Shown: piece by piece, positions 10,744-22,189 of the stretch
How positions within the stretch are numbered: the stretch's first letter is position 1
Layout of the letters: the number at the start of each line of letters is the position of its first letter
Assembly: GCA_944474755.1 (NCBI GenBank)
Contig: OX104112.1
Location: 86,813,756-86,877,755 of the forward strand
Length of the DNA stretch: 64,000 nt
Source: Limnoperna fortunei
Lineage: Eukaryota > Mollusca > Bivalvia > Mytilida > Modiolidae
Reading direction: 5' to 3'
Program-made: the position numbers and the translations under genes
The notes under the pieces: generated by a model
What the model saw: only the letters and a program-made list of their open reading frames with translations
What the model was told of the DNA's origin: nothing
The model's database searches: none

Positions 10744-12195
10744 GTGTGTCCGGTGATATCGCGCATGTGCATAAAAAATCAATACAGGATTGAATTAAGA
10801 AAAGATTTTTTATATGTAACAATTCTAAAGTTAAACACTGATGAAGCAGTTAAATTTTTACAATAAAAGAAATCAAATATTCATTGATGTACTTAAGATT
10901 GATTGAATTTTTTTAAAGATCGTGTCTTCAAGGTTAGCTTTTTTATGATTTGTTTATAAAAATTGCGCTGCAGAATTAAAAGTCCGAATATGTAATATAT
11001 TCACCACAATTTGTCCAGGAAGGTTCAATAAAAAATATATTTAAAACTAGAGTAACAACACCTGTGAGCAATGCTCACCATTGATACCCCCCGCTTCACA
11101 ATTACTTTGAAAATTCAGGTGTTCTTAATTATGAAATTGAAACTTTATCTAGTTAAACATGAAGGCGAAATTGCAGATAATACATGTTACCCTCCCCAAT
11201 CCCCCAAAGAATGGCATCCCCTATGTCAATGACAAATTCCATGTTTTTCTATGGCAAACCTCCAATAATATTCTGATCAAAATGTTTAATATCCAATGCA
11301 CAATGGCAATATGTGACCAAGATTCTGTATAAGTTTCAACAAATTCCATTCAGTGGTGTAGGAGGAATTGCAAATAAAAGATGGGTATCCCATTATGTCC
11401 ATTACAAACTCCATGCTTTTCTATGGGAAACCCCAAATATCATTCCGATCAAAATGTAAAATATCTCCTGCACAATGACACTATGTGACATGGATTCTGT
11501 GTAAGTTTCCATTCAGTGGTGTAGGAATGAGTTGCACATAAGAGATGGGTATCCCTTATGTCCATGACAAAGTCCATGTTTTTCTATGGGGAAACCCCAA
11601 ATATCATTCCAATCGAAATGTTATATATCTAGTGCACAATGGCAATATGTGACAACATTCTGTGTAAGTTTCATCAAATTCCATTTAGTGGTGTAGGAGG
11701 AGTCGCACATAAGAAATGGGTATCCCCTTATGTCAATGACAGTCCATGTTGTTCTATGGGAAACCCCAAATATCATTCCGATCAAAATAATAAATATCTC
11801 CTGCACAATGGCACTATGTAACAAGGATTCTGTGCAAGTTTCAACAAATTCCTTTCAGTGGTGTAGGAGGAGTTGCACATAAGACATGAAGACCCTTTAG
11901 GTCAATGACAATGTCCATGTTTTTCTATGGGAAACCCCAAATATCGATCCGATCAAAATGTTAAATATCTCCTGCACAATGGCACTATGAGACAAAGATT
12001 CTGTGTAAGTTTCATCAAATTCCTTTCAGTGGTGTAGGAGGAGTTGCAAATAATAGAAAGTGTAACGGACGGACGGAAGGACGGACGGACGGACGGACAC
12101 CATGAACACTATATACCCCCCGCTTTCAAGCGGGGGTATAAAAAAAAAATACAGAAATTAGAAGATACATAACATGCGCGGAATCACCGGACGCG
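10744..12195. mobile_element. Foldback element split by a nested Helentron-like element
   Basis: GTGTCCGGTGATATCGCGCA (from 10744) pairs in inverse with 'tgcgcggaatcaccggacgc' (about 12175-12195), with a few mismatches. A further related motif, TCCGGTGTTATCGCGCA, lies at 10547. If the element at 11047-12141 is removed, the host element would be about 360 bp. Boundaries are approximate. Confidence 0.5.
11047..12141 (+). mobile_element. Helentron-like element, second copy, 5-unit core
   Basis: Near-identical to the element at 7733: same CTAGAGTA start, GTGAGCAATGCTCAC palindrome, TACCCCCCGCTT box, 172-bp-class units (anchors 11239, 11411, 11574, 11744, 11915), GGAC tract (about 12066-12100) and 3' hairpin (12114-12138, one G shorter). 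It has two units fewer; its last unit joins the start of a unit-5/6 type ('atatcgatccgatc') to the end of unit 7 ('atgagacaaagattc'), as expected from in-register deletion of two units. The flanks differ from the first copy, so these are separate insertions. Confidence 0.82.
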
Positions 12196-12754
12196 CGATA
12201 ACAGGTTCCTTGACTGTAATGCAAATTTATTCTCCTCCGGTCAAAACGTTTGTATGTTGGCCTAGACAGCCTCTTGCTTTAAATCGCCTTGTATTTGTTA
12301 TTCTAATATGACGTCCTGCTTTAGCTATGTAAACAAAGCCGTGTCAAAATTCCCATAAGTTTAGTTTGCACATGCGTAAGCTGTTTGTTTAGTGTAAATG
12401 TAAATATTGACTTAAAAATGGAGTTTGTTATGTGTTATCCATAATTATCGTTATTGTTAATAATGCAGTTATTTGTAGTCTGAATTCTGAGATTTATATG
12501 ACTGATACATTATTAACAATTCTACGTTAGAATTAATATTACGTCACAATTAGAATTTCGACGTCATATTACGCTCATCTGAAAATTCCAAACTGGAACA
12601 ATGCAATTTCGTTAAGATTTCTCAATATTTTTGTTTAAAAGGTACGTATATTCAATAAAATGACGAGAATATATGTTTATGTCAATTTTGTTTGCTTTAA
12701 CATTCTGTTTTAGGATACATCTTATTGAGTTTCAAAAAACACTATTATGCTAGT

Positions 12755-12934
12755 ACACTCGAATTTCGGCGAAGAAAGTGTGTCGCTTTAACGGACGTTA
12801 ATTTAGCCGAAGAGTCATTTGGTAAGAGCAATAAATTCAATATATTTTAAAAGTAATTTAGCCTTGGGATCATTGTTTACATTGCCGAATGAAGGGTAAT
12901 CGACGAATTTCGAGTATGGACGAAGTTCGAGTGT
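12755..12934. mobile_element. Nested 180-bp MITE-like element
   Basis: ACACTCGAATTTCG (12755-12768) and CGAAGTTCGAGTGT (12921-12934) are inverse with one mismatch. The block is absent from copy A at the matching point. No target-site duplication was clear. Confidence 0.65.
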
Positions 12935-12997
12935 GTGGCCATACCATTGAAAGCGTCCTCTTTGAGCCGCTATGAAATTTTAAAACAATTGTTAGAC

Positions 12998-13160
12998 ATA
13001 TAAGAATCGAAATAGATTATTGCAATTGGGCTCTATGAGAATTAGAACACGGTCAGACCTTATATGTGTCCTAATTTTTACCTCACTATCGCTCGGTTTA
13101 AAATATTGACGAATATAAGGTCTGACCATGTTCTAATTCGCAAAGAGCCCGCTCGCAATA
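12998..13160. repeat. Palindromic MITE-like repeat with about 50-bp arms
   Basis: The left arm, from 'agattattgcaattgggct' to 'cacggtcagaccttatat', is mirrored by 'atataaggtctgaccatg' to 'gagcccgctcgcaataatct'. The arms share a few mismatches and the loop holds about 50 bases. The ends begin AGATTATT, as in the palindromes at 6924 and 39526. Confidence 0.8.
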
Positions 13161-13762
13161 ATCTATTTCTTAAATAAATGGAGTGGAGGACCGCGGTCCA
13201 CTTGAAGGATATCAGAACATTAAAATTCATCAAGATACACAATAATACAGAATAAATAACACAACGTACAAAATTGAATGATAATAAAAGACGCAATTTT
13301 ACCATTCTTTACATTAATATATTGAACGAATATGAAATTTACACAATAACAACATAAGAAAAACCAGACCTTAGCACCAATAAAATTCGAACATGTTCCA
13401 AATTACTACGACAGCAAATGAGGATTTTATTAGCTAAAATTGAGAATAAAACATTCACAAGTTTTATGGCGCCATGATCAGAAGACCAGAAACCTGTCAT
13501 CATTCATATATGTAAAGGCTGTAATGTAAAATTGGTTTTATGTTACACGAATCAAGAAGATATGTTAAAGACTTCCTTTCATAAGATGCACTTCCAATAT
13601 CCGATGTGACTGAAAAATTACGTGAAATCAGCTATGTGAATGGTTTCCTATTTAATGTAACAGCGCCATTCGGATTAGCGAGTGGATATAATATTCATAG
13701 GGGTTTTTCTAAACAATTAACTAATTGCATCTGAAAAAAATAATAAAAAAGAAAAAGTTGAT

Positions 13763-14312
13763 CTAGCGATCACTGATACCCCCTGCTTCAATTGTATTAT
13801 TTTGTAGGTAAAAATTTTAATGTCTGTTTGGAAATCTCTGAACTTGGTCTCTACTAGAATTCCTCTAGCATCAATGGGCTTCTTAGCTACCTGATACGCA
13901 ATAATATTCTAAAATTCATTGAAATCGAATGCAAACTTTTGAGTTATTGTATGGTAACGTATTTTTTGGTAAAATTTATAACATTTGTTAGCATCTGTGA
14001 CCTTGAAATTTGATGGATTTCTATAAAAATCAATAAGCTTCTGATTATTTTGATTAAATGCCAACTTTTTGAGTTATTGTCCGGAAACGTCTTGTGTTGT
14101 AAAAATATTAAACGTTTTCTGTCGACTGTGACCTTGACCTTTGACAGAATTTCTCCAGAATCAATAGGCTTATTACCCACCTGATATATAACAATATCAG
14201 AAAGTTTCATTGAATTTGGATGCAAACTTTTTGAAATATCATCCGGAAACCAAATTTGGGCTAACGAACGGACGGACATGAGGACCACTATATACTCTCG
14301 AGCGAGGGTATA
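13763..14312 (+). mobile_element. Helentron-like element, different interior
   Basis: Starts CTAGCGATC within the small palindrome TGATC-TAGC-GATCA (13759-13772), followed by the C-rich box GATACCCCCTGCTT. The core holds three diverged units anchored on 'gcaaacttttgag'-like text (about 13931, 14061, 14222). A short GGAC tract, ACTATATACT and a hairpin-like CTCTCGAGCGAGGGTATA close the 3' end. A heavily deleted relative lies at 26872. Antisense open frames here, including one of 137 codons, are repeat-derived. Confidence 0.7.
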
Positions 14313-15330
14313 ATACATTTGTTGGCAAAAAAAAAAACTAATCGGTATATTTGGCAAAATCGGCAGAAGGATCCAACCATGCAGAAAACGTGTGATATAT
14401 ATCCTCTTTATGAGACTACATCAGACAAGCAAAAAATATATCGGAATCTAATATTCAAAACGCCTTTTGAAGTTACGGCGGCCATTTTGCAGAAGGGCAG
14501 GGCTATCGAATATAATTTTATTAATAAGCATCCTTATCAAGTTTAGAAAAATGTAAACTGACGTTTATGGACAGGCGAGAAACACGGGCACAAAGTAAGG
14601 AAATAACACACGTTGATTTTCAGTCATGCGAGTTTAAATGGAGCCTCATTCATAAAATGTATTCCAATTCTCAAAATAAAAATATTTAACAAGAAATCAA
14701 CAATTGATACATTTTAAATCATGTTTTAAAAGGTAAACGTTCCTCTCTGAAAATGTTATATAAAAATAACTCTCATGAAACATAGTAACGTAACAGTAAA
14801 CAGTTCTTATGGAAGCCACCAGGAGTGTACTGACTGAATCAACTGATCAAAAGGTCATTTTACTCATCGATTATTTTGTTGAGATTTTATTCAGATTGTG
14901 AGGCGTTAGACGGTTACGAGTGGTGGTATCTGGTGAAAGAATATCCGGTCGTTATTGTTATTAAAAAGGTTTTATATTGTTTTCCAGTTCGGCCAAGTCG
15001 AATGATTCGTCTCTCTAATGAGCCTGTAAGCCAGAATTATCGTGACACAGTATAGGAATTGCAGTCGTGTGACGTAACGTTATAAGCAGTCTGGAGTCTC
15101 TAATCTTATTTTAATGGGTGGTAATTTTAAACTATCAAGTAACGAAGAGATGATACATAGATCGCTACAGTACTCATCGAAGTTGATCCCTAATGACCTC
15201 CCTTGTGTCTTTTACACTTTACGAGTTTTTACATGAACGTGTCCCGCACATTGATGTTAAACTCAACATGGTCTCACCAGTGCCAGTTGGGCTGCTGTTT
15301 ATATTTTTGTAGTATTAAAACAACTGCTTA
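14313..15330. other. Intergenic, nothing recognised
   Basis: AT-rich sequence with small open frames only. 'gttacggcggccatttt' near 14474 resembles text in family 1 elements, but no element ends were found. Confidence 0.5.
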
Positions 15331-15334
15331 TTGG

Positions 15335-15460
15335 ATAAATATTTCATTTCATTTCAAACATTTTATTGATATAAATCAAAGGGTATTGGATAACAAGCAT
15401 AACCTATATAAATCCTATCTCAATAGGATTAATAGTTGTACAAAGTTAACCATACTACAT
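15335..15460 (-). mobile_element. Probable non-LTR retrotransposon 3' tail
   Basis: Read on the minus strand, the text runs through 'cctattgagataggattta', 'gttatccaataccctttg' and a poly(A)-signal-like ATCAATAAAATG, and ends in a short TGAAA repeat. Tails of this form are usual for CR1/Jockey-type LINEs. No reverse transcriptase frame is attached. Recognition is by form only. Confidence 0.4.
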
Positions 15461-16740
15461 AGTAGACAAACGAACTATTTACAGATTTAATGCAATATTA
15501 TACAATTTTAGTTTAATGTAAATTGAAACAACATGAAGTGAATAAACTAAACAGTGTTCTAGATCTAGAGCTTATACTCAAATACGCATGCACCACTCGA
15601 TAGAGGGCCACAAAGGAGCTGGGCTGAATAAGAATTAATATGATAAAGGGCACAATTATAATTTAACCTTTAAAACTATCAACTTGGAACCCTTCGTTAT
15701 CGAAATATATCACAATCAGATAGCTTAATCTAATGCCGAAACAAAGATGTTATTTGTATGCTGATGACCGGTGATAAACATCTCATATGGATCTTATAGA
15801 CAAAACAGTAATTAGGAATCAATATTAATTTATTAGGAATGTGTAGAAAGGTCAAACAAACAAAACAGGAATTAGTAGAAAGGTCAAACAAACAAAACAG
15901 AAATGTAAAACATATATCTTTACACCAAAACATCTTTTTTGTTTACTTACACAACAGATCATGATGATTGAAAGAATTAAAACAATTTGGTGGATTTGCT
16001 AGTTATTTTCTTAAAACATTAGGAAATGCCAATACTTTTGAATGCAATTAATTTAATATTCTGTTGATATTTTTCGTTCCATTTATTTTGGTCACATTTA
16101 ACGTCAATACAAAAATTCTTTATTGGGTTTTGGGTAGCGACACAATTTGAAGGTTTTCTAGGAAACTGGACAAAGCTTTACAGATTATACCACCGATGAG
16201 TTTAAGATTCTTACAGACAAATGTGTGATAAACCGTTGTCGATTGCCAATTATTGTCCTTCAATGCAGGACTGAAAACGATATTCCTCTATTTACTGACT
16301 GCGATGTTTATTCCAAAGCATCAGAAAATAAAAAATTCTTACAATTCTGGTCACGTGTATACTAAACTAATAAATGAGGCTTAAAAACTTCAATTTCAGA
16401 CAACGTCGACTAAATAAAAGAAACCGTTCTAAACAAGACATCGACTAATTATGTAAACGCATTACGTTCCACTTCACATGACAACATTCCTTCATTTGAT
16501 TTCTTTTGTTTATCGTACAATATATTTGCATTAATAACTTTCTTGAGCGCTGATTTACTGCGTTCTCGGTGCCCTTTACATACTTATCCATAATATTTGT
16601 ACAAACTGTTCACCTGTTACATGTATGTAATTTATACTGACGTTGGTCTGTTATGTTTCATTTATTAATGTTCTTTGTTTAATTACTGCTGATTTGTAAA
16701 TACTGCACAGGGAATATTTATAGATTAATATACATTTAGA
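15461..16740. other. Intergenic; minor direct repeat at 15850-15905
   Basis: 'ttagtagaaaggtcaaacaa' style text is partly duplicated near 15843 and 15877 ('gaaaggtcaaacaaacaaaa' twice). Otherwise unique and AT-rich with no coding motif. Confidence 0.5.
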
Positions 16741-16852
16741 GGCTAATCCATATTGGTTTTGGGTATCATTCCGATACCCCAATATCAGCCCTAGATGGAT
16801 TCGAGGCCTTATATGGGTCGAGGAATGATACCCAGGCCGATATGAATTAGCC
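16741..16852. repeat. Palindromic repeat, about 31-bp arms
   Basis: 'ggctaatccatattgg...gggtatcattcc' is mirrored by 'ggaatgataccc...gatatgaattagcc'. The centre carries 'cagccctagatgg...cgaggc'. The right flank 'attaatctttttatcatat' resembles the flanks of the next two palindromes, suggesting one family. Confidence 0.78.
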
Positions 16853-17088
16853 CACATATTAATCTTTTTATCATATGATTCCGACAATAAGGATAATATA
16901 CTAAAATGAGCTCATAATTTATTTATGAATGTAACATTTTCAACGAATTTCCCTGCGAACAGTTTATTTATGGCAATTGTTGATAATTCAGACGTACAGG
17001 AAGTAAAGTACGGGAGTAAACCTAATATGTTATTTTCGCACGAGATGCTCTTAATACGTGGTTATCAGACCGGGGTGTTTAAATACTG

Positions 17089-17202
17089 GTCATTTCCATT
17101 TTGTTTCGGTATCAGCTCCGAGACTCCCATATCAACAACGAGGGCTTTAGCCCGAGGTCTGATATGGTCGAGGGATTACACCAGTGCCAATATGGAAATG
17201 AC
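17089..17202. repeat. Palindromic repeat, same cluster
   Basis: Arms GTCATTTCCAT (17089) and ATGGAAATGAC (17192), plus a strong internal CGAGGGCT-TT-AGCCCGAG centre and GATATGGTCGAGGGATTA. The right flank is 'aatataataatctatttatc'. Confidence 0.72.
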
Positions 17203-17235
17203 AATATAATAATCTATTTATCACATATTTGAAAA

Positions 17236-17300
17236 ATCGATATCTGCCATGTTCTCCGGGGCTAATATCGATATTCGCCATGTTCTCTAGGGCTAATAAC
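17236..17300. repeat. Two-unit tandem repeat, about 32 bp
   Basis: 'tcgatatctgccatgttctc' plus 'cggggctaata' repeats once more as 'tcgatattcgccatgttctc' plus 'tagggctaata'. The text resembles internal parts of the neighbouring palindromes. Confidence 0.7.
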
Positions 17301-17601
17301 TAATATTGACTTCGTTTATTTCATCAAGGACAGATTACCTTATATGTATAGTAAATATGTAATAAATGTCTTATCACTGATGAAGTTACCAAAGACGACG
17401 GGCTGATATCGTTAATGTTACCACTGTCTAGGGCTGATACGCGTTGTCATAGTAACGTTATCGACATCAACCTGTCGTCAATGGTGACATAACGTCCAGA
17501 AGAATATAATATTGTTTATGAATAAATTAAAATTACAAACAGAAAATAAATATTTATGTTTAGCATTGTTTTTGGCTAAAATATAGGATAAATAAATTAT
17601 G

Positions 17602-17708
17602 ACATTGCATTGTTCCTTATCGCCCCTAAAATAAGCCCTTACGCGGAGCTCTCGGAATTGATATTGGAGTCTTGGGCTGATACTCGGACCAATATGAAAA
17701 TGCAATGT
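17602..17708. repeat. Palindromic repeat, third of the cluster
   Basis: Arms ACATTGCATT (17602) and AATGCAATGT (17699). The interior shares 'ttgggctgatactcggacca' with the earlier members, and the right flank is 'aataatctgtaag'. Arms are short, so the relationship rests on the shared interior and flank. Confidence 0.6.
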
Positions 17709-18526
17709 AATAATCTGTAAGTAGCATTATAATTTATTAATTCTGCAAGTATATCTTTTTAGACTGCGACAATTCCCGTGAAAAAAAAAACAGATATTGG
17801 TTGGTTAGTTAATTTTTTGCTTATTAACCAGCGGAAGTATTTGTGCTGTGTTCAGGAAGTGAATACGTTCATCAAACAATAAACCAATGACATAGGACGG
17901 GTCAATTGGGACAGAATTTGACGGAAGAGGAAGAGATTTGGTAGGGACGAAGAATTTAATAGTTTGCAGCATCGATCAGCCTATACTCTTTTTCGAAACT
18001 AAAAACTGGATCTTAATTTGCAAGAAGTTTTGCACCAGGAAATACGTACACAATATGTAAAAGCTCGATGCTAATTTCAATGATGAAGTGTTCCATGTAA
18101 TTACGTCTAACTAATTCATGATACAAAGACTGGATGTACATCATAAAATAAACGTGAACAGAAAATACTATTTTGCAATACAGTACTGATATATGATGGT
18201 ATTAGTTACGTAATGTTATCATTTTAACCTAAAATGTCGTTTCATCCAAACACATAAAAGGATTTCACAAATATCCCTGATTGACCAAATGTAGTTATAC
18301 AATGTATCTGTATGTGACCACCCAAATTGTTTTGTTGTTTAGCAAATGCTAGTTTTTAATTAAGCTTTGCTTTAGTAATTCCTACATTTTGTGATCTATG
18401 TAGTAGAAAACATCATAGCTTAATTAATTACTTCGCTACACAAATTATACACCCTCTTTCGAAAAGTTCATTGAAAATATGCCAAATAAATTTAGATCTT
18501 AAAATCTAATTAAAATTGCATCTTTA
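17709..18526. other. Intergenic, nothing recognised
   Basis: AT-rich, no repeat partner or gene found. Confidence 0.5.
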
Positions 18527-18584
18527 ACTTGCTCCCACTTCTATTATCGCCGGCGGCAATAATAGAATGTGGGAGCAAGTGTTA
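18527..18584. repeat. Strong hairpin
   Basis: 'acttgctcccacttctatta' followed by TCGCCGGCGG is mirrored by 'aataatagaatgtgggagca' plus AGT, with only one indel and one mismatch in about 27 bp and almost no loop. No coding or tRNA-like features were recognised. It could be a MITE remnant or a structured RNA. Confidence 0.75.
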
Positions 18585-19486
18585 TTCGCCGAGTGGAAGA
18601 TGTAACGTTGTCCCGTTCAGGATATATTAGGGTAACCTTAGATCATGTGACTCGAAGTATAAGAGCCATCCGAGCCTCCCAAAGCATTAAGGACCGGAAA
18701 CTAAATTTTTTTCCCGTACTTTGAGTCGACTTTGAGAATGTACTGTGACAAGTTGTGTAAGTTGTCATATTTAAATGGTTGCAATGATGATATTATGTGA
18801 TGACTTCCATCTGAAATAGGATTTTCCTATTAAATAATTATTCCGGAATCGACATCAGTCACGTGACGGTAGTACCTAAATGGTTATTGTGCACTAAAAG
18901 TCATAGACCGACAGTGTAAAGAAACACACATACAGAAAGTTAGTCCGAATACACTTATGCGTGTGAATTATAAATTAAATTATATTTAATTGCAGTCTGT
19001 GTAGTCTTGTGCATTTTAGAAGTGTATTGCAAAGCTATTTTCAACAGAAACATAAATTTCAAACTACATGTTTCATAACAGCTTTGAGCAAACGTTTCAA
19101 ACTGCATTAATTAATTAGGTGACCTGAATATGACATTATACCTTCCATGTGGATAAACAGAAAAAGAGCAAGTGAACGTATTTATTTCAATTAGAATGAG
19201 ATCTTACAACTGAAGGCTGAAGAGATTTCCTACGTGTACAAGTAGTATTACAGAAGTCAGAAGCAATAAAAGGGGAACAACTACTATTTAATTTTAGAGC
19301 AAACAGTTATAAGGTGTCGAGTTATTTCCCATTATTATGTACACTGACTGACGAAGTATTTATTTAATATACGATAAAATTAACTTTTTGTTACATTTTA
19401 AAAGCAATCATTTGTATTCCTCAAAAGAAGTATTCATTTTTAAGGTTTATGACATTTGCTGATACTTTCGACAATGCTAAAGTAAA
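18585..19486. other. Intergenic, nothing recognised
   Basis: Unique-looking AT-rich sequence up to the CTAGAGGCTC that starts the next family 1 fragment. Confidence 0.5.
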
Positions 19487-20035
19487 CTAGAGGCTCTCAA
19501 GATATCGTATTCCTAACCTGATTTATATAGATCATTAAAACAAATTTTATATGTTAAACTTTAACTCCTGCAATAACAACCATCTTGGAATTCTGGTCAA
19601 ATAAAATAACATCAACTGTGAAAAGGACCATCCAATGAACTTTTTACATAGAGTATGGCTTCAATCTGCTTTGTAGGCATTTGCAGATTCTGCTTAATGG
19701 TCCCAAGTTAAACTATTTACTGATTGGTGGCCATTTTGATTACCTAATTGTATTAAAATTTATTGAGGTCCAACAAGTATTGATAGAAAGTTTGGTTTTC
19801 ATTGGTTTACCAGTTTCTCACAGGGTCCTCAGACCTGTTCGTGTTGTGTAGGTAAGTTTGGATTTTTGATCAGAATAGAAAACATAAACTATTAAGAGGA
19901 CCATCCAATATACATTTAAATACAATATGGCTTCAATTCACTTTGCAGTTTCCGCGAAGAAGGCATCTGATTATTTTTTTCCACATGGAACTCTAAATAC
20001 GCAATGATGGTCATACTGCATTCGGACTGGCATTA
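19487..20035 (+). mobile_element. Family 1 element, 3'-truncated copy
   Basis: Begins CTAGAGGCTCTC, like the copy at 470, and continues with two diverged units marked by 'aggaccatccaatgaac' and 'aggaccatccaatatac', each followed by 'atggcttcaat'. Similar 'aggaccatcta' units lie in the copy at 37057. The minisatellite and 3' hairpin are absent, so the right boundary is approximate. Confidence 0.6.
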
Positions 20036-20997
20036 ATCACATAACCTTCATAATGGATCATCTTATATATAATATTATTATATTATAATAACTCCATGTA
20101 CATCGGTATTGTACAAGCTTTATTGAACACGTTTTATAAGTTACTATTTAAGAGAAATTATTTTAATATCCATTTGTATTTGTTAATATAAATACTATGA
20201 AACCCGTTTGTAGTAAACTATAAAGATGTAGCTACAATTAGCAAACATATACCGGTATATTCGTCAACGATGTACTTGATGTCGGAATGGAGGAGGTTAC
20301 TTATACAGTGCCGTGTGTTAAATATGTATGGAAATAAAGATAAAACTTTTACCTAATTGGTGATTAACAAACATTCAGGCCTTTTTGACCCTTTATAAAA
20401 ATAAAACACCTTTAAAAGTTAGAAGAAATATGGTGACACACTGCCGTAAGCTTATTTAATAAAAAAATCTCATCAAAACTGGATTAAAAACAAACTACCA
20501 CAAATAAGAAATATTGCATTTCTGGCCTCTGTTATCAATTTTATGGCAAAAGATGGATTTACTTAAATTAAAATCTATACGAATTATTATTATTATGCAA
20601 AAACTAAATTGAAAATCCTTAGTAATTTCAGTTTATAAGAAAAATAAACATATGAACTTTCTACAAGATTAAGACATTCTGTTAGATAGTACATAAAAAG
20701 CAATAAACTCGACACATTTTAAAAAAAAATCTTCACCTTGTTAAAGAAAAGAAGTAAATAAAAGATGTTCACAAAATGTATGTCACTTTATGATACTTCA
20801 ATCAAATGGGGTTTAAATGCGTTTTTTTATTATGTTTAATAACAATACCAGAAAGATATTGAAATGGCGGTCTTTTAATAAGACCCGACTGCCTACAGGC
20901 TATATACTGTCACTGACTGTGCAACTTAACTGACATCGATATGCTGAGTTGCATGTCATATGCGTAAGAATAAAATTGATTTAAATCAAAGAGTAAA
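20036..20997. other. Intergenic, nothing recognised
   Basis: Very AT-rich. Contains the 14-bp palindrome ATATACCGGTATAT near 20249. No gene was seen. Confidence 0.5.
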
Positions 20998-21232
20998 CTA
21001 GATATCATTGAGATGGTAGCCATCTCCGTGGGCCCCGTCGACCTTGAGTTCAAAGTTAAAGGTAAAAGGTCATCAATTACGGTATGATAATTGATATTAT
21101 TAACCAACATACCAAATATCAAAACCCTACCTTAAAAATAAAAAAGTTATAGCACGGACACGATTAGTTTCGGACGGACGGACGGACAGACTGATCACTA
21201 TAGGGCGTCCGCCATAATGTGGCGGGGTCCTA
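20998..21232 (+). mobile_element. Short Helentron-like element (235 bp)
   Basis: Starts CTAGATATCATT, followed by a 5' hairpin GAGATGG-TAG-CCATCTC and the C-rich box GTGGGCCCCGTCG. The body includes 'cgaccttgagttcaaagtt'. The 3' part has CGGACGGACGGACGGACAGA, then CACTATAGGG and the hairpin CCGCCA-TAATG-TGGCGG (21209-21225), ending GGGGTCCTAA. The layout is the same as the elements at 7733 and 61562, with a different interior. Confidence 0.75.
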
Positions 21233-22189
21233 ATAATCGTTATATTTATATATTTCAAAGCGTCATCAGTTTTAGTTTGCAGTAAAGCATGTCAACCCTA
21301 CTGTGACTCAGAGCCGCCTAGTAACGACTCTACATCCTTAATACTGAATACTGTCGGGAATCGTAGCAAATACAACCGGTTTTTTTCGTTATAAATTGAA
21401 TTATATATTAATAATAGAAAATGGCAGTTCAAATCAACACTGGCAGCGAAAAATTATAAAAGTTGAATTCATTTGATGGATTGGTACGGTAAAGTAAAAT
21501 ACTTTGAGAATGTTGTTAGTTCCCATATCCATTTTGCAGTGTTTCCTAAATAAATTTCAAACTAAGGAATTGTGTAAAAATACACTTATTTTTAAGCATA
21601 TTTAAATCATACACAAATAAAAGCAAAACGAACCTTTGCGAGGAATTAATGACATCATTTTGTTAACTACTGAAACAAATATTGTTTAATTGATTAACTT
21701 TGCAAAACACATTAAATACGACCTTCCGTTTCTGTTGTTATCTGACATAATGTACTAGAGATTTGTATCGCTTTCTTACCGTAACGAAGTCAATTGAAAT
21801 AGTCAATTGAAATACAAGAACACCAAACGTTTTTTGAATAGCTTCTAATTATACTAATCACTACAAAACTACAAGTCAATCTATTGGGGAACAATGGTAT
21901 GACGCATCACACCAATATAAAATGGGTCTTACAGTGAGGACGATATCCATTTTAACAATTACTATTTGTAGTGCTTTCATTTTTGTTATAAATGCAAGTA
22001 GGATTTTATTAACAAATCGCCACCTAGTAAGACTAGTAAGTGGGTCGCATAATCATGTTATTTAAGTTATAAAACACCCCTATTGTTTGGGCAACAGCAA
22101 AAAAAAAACGGACACTTTGTTATGAAAAAGATCCACTACCAACTTATAATAAAGGTAGATAAACCAATCATCCAGATCTTCTAATAATG
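21233..22189. other. Intergenic, nothing recognised
   Basis: AT-rich; no inverted or tandem repeat of note until the minisatellite. Confidence 0.5.

Larger units (their letters stand above)
12300..13160 (+). repeat. Dispersed repeat, copy B (pair with 6510-7135)
   Basis: Shares the landmark order of copy A with moderate divergence, and is interrupted by a nested inverted-repeat element at 12755-12934. It ends in a long palindrome (12998-13160). No coding capacity. Confidence 0.8.

Noticed and set aside
13944..14357. 137-codon minus-strand open frame
   Set aside because: It lies almost wholly within the Helentron-like element at 13763, has no domain, and its length is within chance expectation for this window.
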